Assembly (NCBI GenBank): GCA_021779875.1 | Contig: JAJXZV010000379.1 | Coordinates: forward strand, 1 to 6,639 | Reading direction: 5' to 3' | Length of the DNA: 6,639 nt | DNA from: Pseudomonadota bacterium | Lineage (GTDB): Bacteria > Pseudomonadota > Gammaproteobacteria > Steroidobacterales > Steroidobacteraceae | Part shown: positions 5,999-6,639 of the stretch, piece by piece | Position numbering within the stretch: the stretch's first letter is position 1 | Layout: each line of letters begins with the position of its first letter | Program-made: the position numbers and the translations under genes | Notes under the pieces: model-generated | Databases searched by the model: none | What the model was told of the DNA's origin: nothing | What the model saw: the letters and a program-made list of their open reading frames with translations, nothing else

Positions 5999-6639
5999 CA
6001 GAACAGGCCGACCGTCCGGCCCGACTCGTCGATGTCGATGGCCACGGAGGCCGGCACCCGGGGCAGCCCCGGCATGGTCATGACGTCACCGCAGATCATC
6101 ACGATGAATTGCGCGCCCGCCGCGAGCCGCACCTCGCGGACGTTCACCACGTGCCCGGTGGGGGCGCCGCGCAGGTTCGGATCGGTCGAGAACGAGTACT
6201 GGGTCTTGGCCACGCACACCGGATAACCGCCGTAACCCGCCTCCTGCAGCCGCTGGATCTGCTCGCGCACGCTCTTCGGCGCCGTGATGTCGTCCGCCCG
6301 GTAGATCTTGCGCGCGATGGCCTGCATCTTCTCCCACAGCCCCGCTTCGTCGGGGTAGGCGAACTTGAAGTGATTCGGCTGTTCGCACAGCGCCACGACC
6401 TCGCGCGCGACCTCGGCCGCGCCCTGGCCGCCCTCGGCGAAGTGCCGCGCGAGCAGCACCTTGACCCCCTGGCGGGACACGGCGTCGATGAGCAGCTTGA
6501 CCTCGGCGTCCGTGTCCTCGCGCCGGTGGTTGATCGACACCACGCACGGGATGCCGAACTCCCGCTGGATGTTGTCGATGTGCCGCTCGAGGTTCACGAT
6601 GCCCGCGGCGAGCGCCTCCAGGTTCTCCTTGCCCACGTC
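5998..6639 (-). CDS. fhs: Formate-tetrahydrofolate ligase, C-terminal part (gene runs off window)
   Basis: This is the last 213 residues of formate-tetrahydrofolate ligase, which uses ATP to join formate to tetrahydrofolate and makes 10-formyl-tetrahydrofolate for one-carbon metabolism in the cytoplasm. The visible part starts DVGKENLEAL and shows family motifs in order: NLERHIDNI, IPCVVSINHRREDT, KIYRADDI, VCVAKTQYSFSTDP, TGHVVNVREV, GDVMTMPGLPRVPA and the terminal VGLF. The family is usually about 555-560 residues, so some 345 N-terminal residues, including the ATP-binding P-loop, lie past the window edge. The GTG at 6636-6634 is an internal Val codon, not a start. The C-terminus looks intact. 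It converges on the permease gene. Confidence 0.97.
   Translation of the reverse strand, partial: DVGKENLEALAAGIVNLERHIDNIQREFGIPCVVSINHRREDTDAEVKLLIDAVSRQGVKVLLARHFAEGGQGAAEVAREVVALCEQPNHFKFAYPDEAGLWEKMQAIARKIYRADDITAPKSVREQIQRLQEAGYGGYPVCVAKTQYSFSTDPNLRGAPTGHVVNVREVRLAAGAQFIVMICGDVMTMPGLPRVPASVAIDIDESGRTVGLF

Overview
The window is an ordinary-looking stretch of chromosome from a high-GC bacterium. The HDOD-GGDEF protein, the exported prolyl oligopeptidase, the EamA permease and the formate-tetrahydrofolate ligase together suggest a proteobacterium, perhaps a gammaproteobacterium of the Xanthomonadales, Nevskiales or Steroidobacter kind. That placement is inference from protein character and composition only; no marker gene fixes it. 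No phage, transposon, CRISPR array or defence genes are visible.

Left part (1-301): a possible very short end of an upstream gene is followed by a perfect hairpin, a TATAAT box and a complete tRNA-Thr(UGU) gene at 121-192 on the plus strand. Downstream lies a convergent intergenic region rich in inverted repeats. One is a 10-bp hairpin. Another is a 16-bp inverted copy of the tRNA T-arm, and shorter copies run into the 3' end of the next gene. This is the least explained structure in the window.

Middle part (302-2048): a minus-strand gene encodes an HDOD-GGDEF protein, a likely diguanylate cyclase with intact active and inhibitory sites. Its 5' end faces a divergent plus-strand gene across about 208 bp that must hold both promoters.

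Right part (2049-5988): three plus-strand genes look like one transcription unit. They are an exported prolyl oligopeptidase (S9A, full catalytic triad), an exported methyltransferase-fold protein 26 bp downstream, and a ten-helix EamA/DMT permease that starts on a GTG overlapping the methyltransferase stop. The first two products should act outside the cytoplasm and the third in the inner membrane. A shared role in processing or moving peptides or amino-acid-like compounds is possible but unproven.

End (5998-6639): the C-terminal 213 residues of formate-tetrahydrofolate ligase (fhs) lie on the minus strand, convergent with the permease gene and running off the window. A small hairpin overlaps both stop codons.

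I do not see a clear undescribed system. The points best worth a second look are the tRNA T-arm inverted repeats and the exported methyltransferase.
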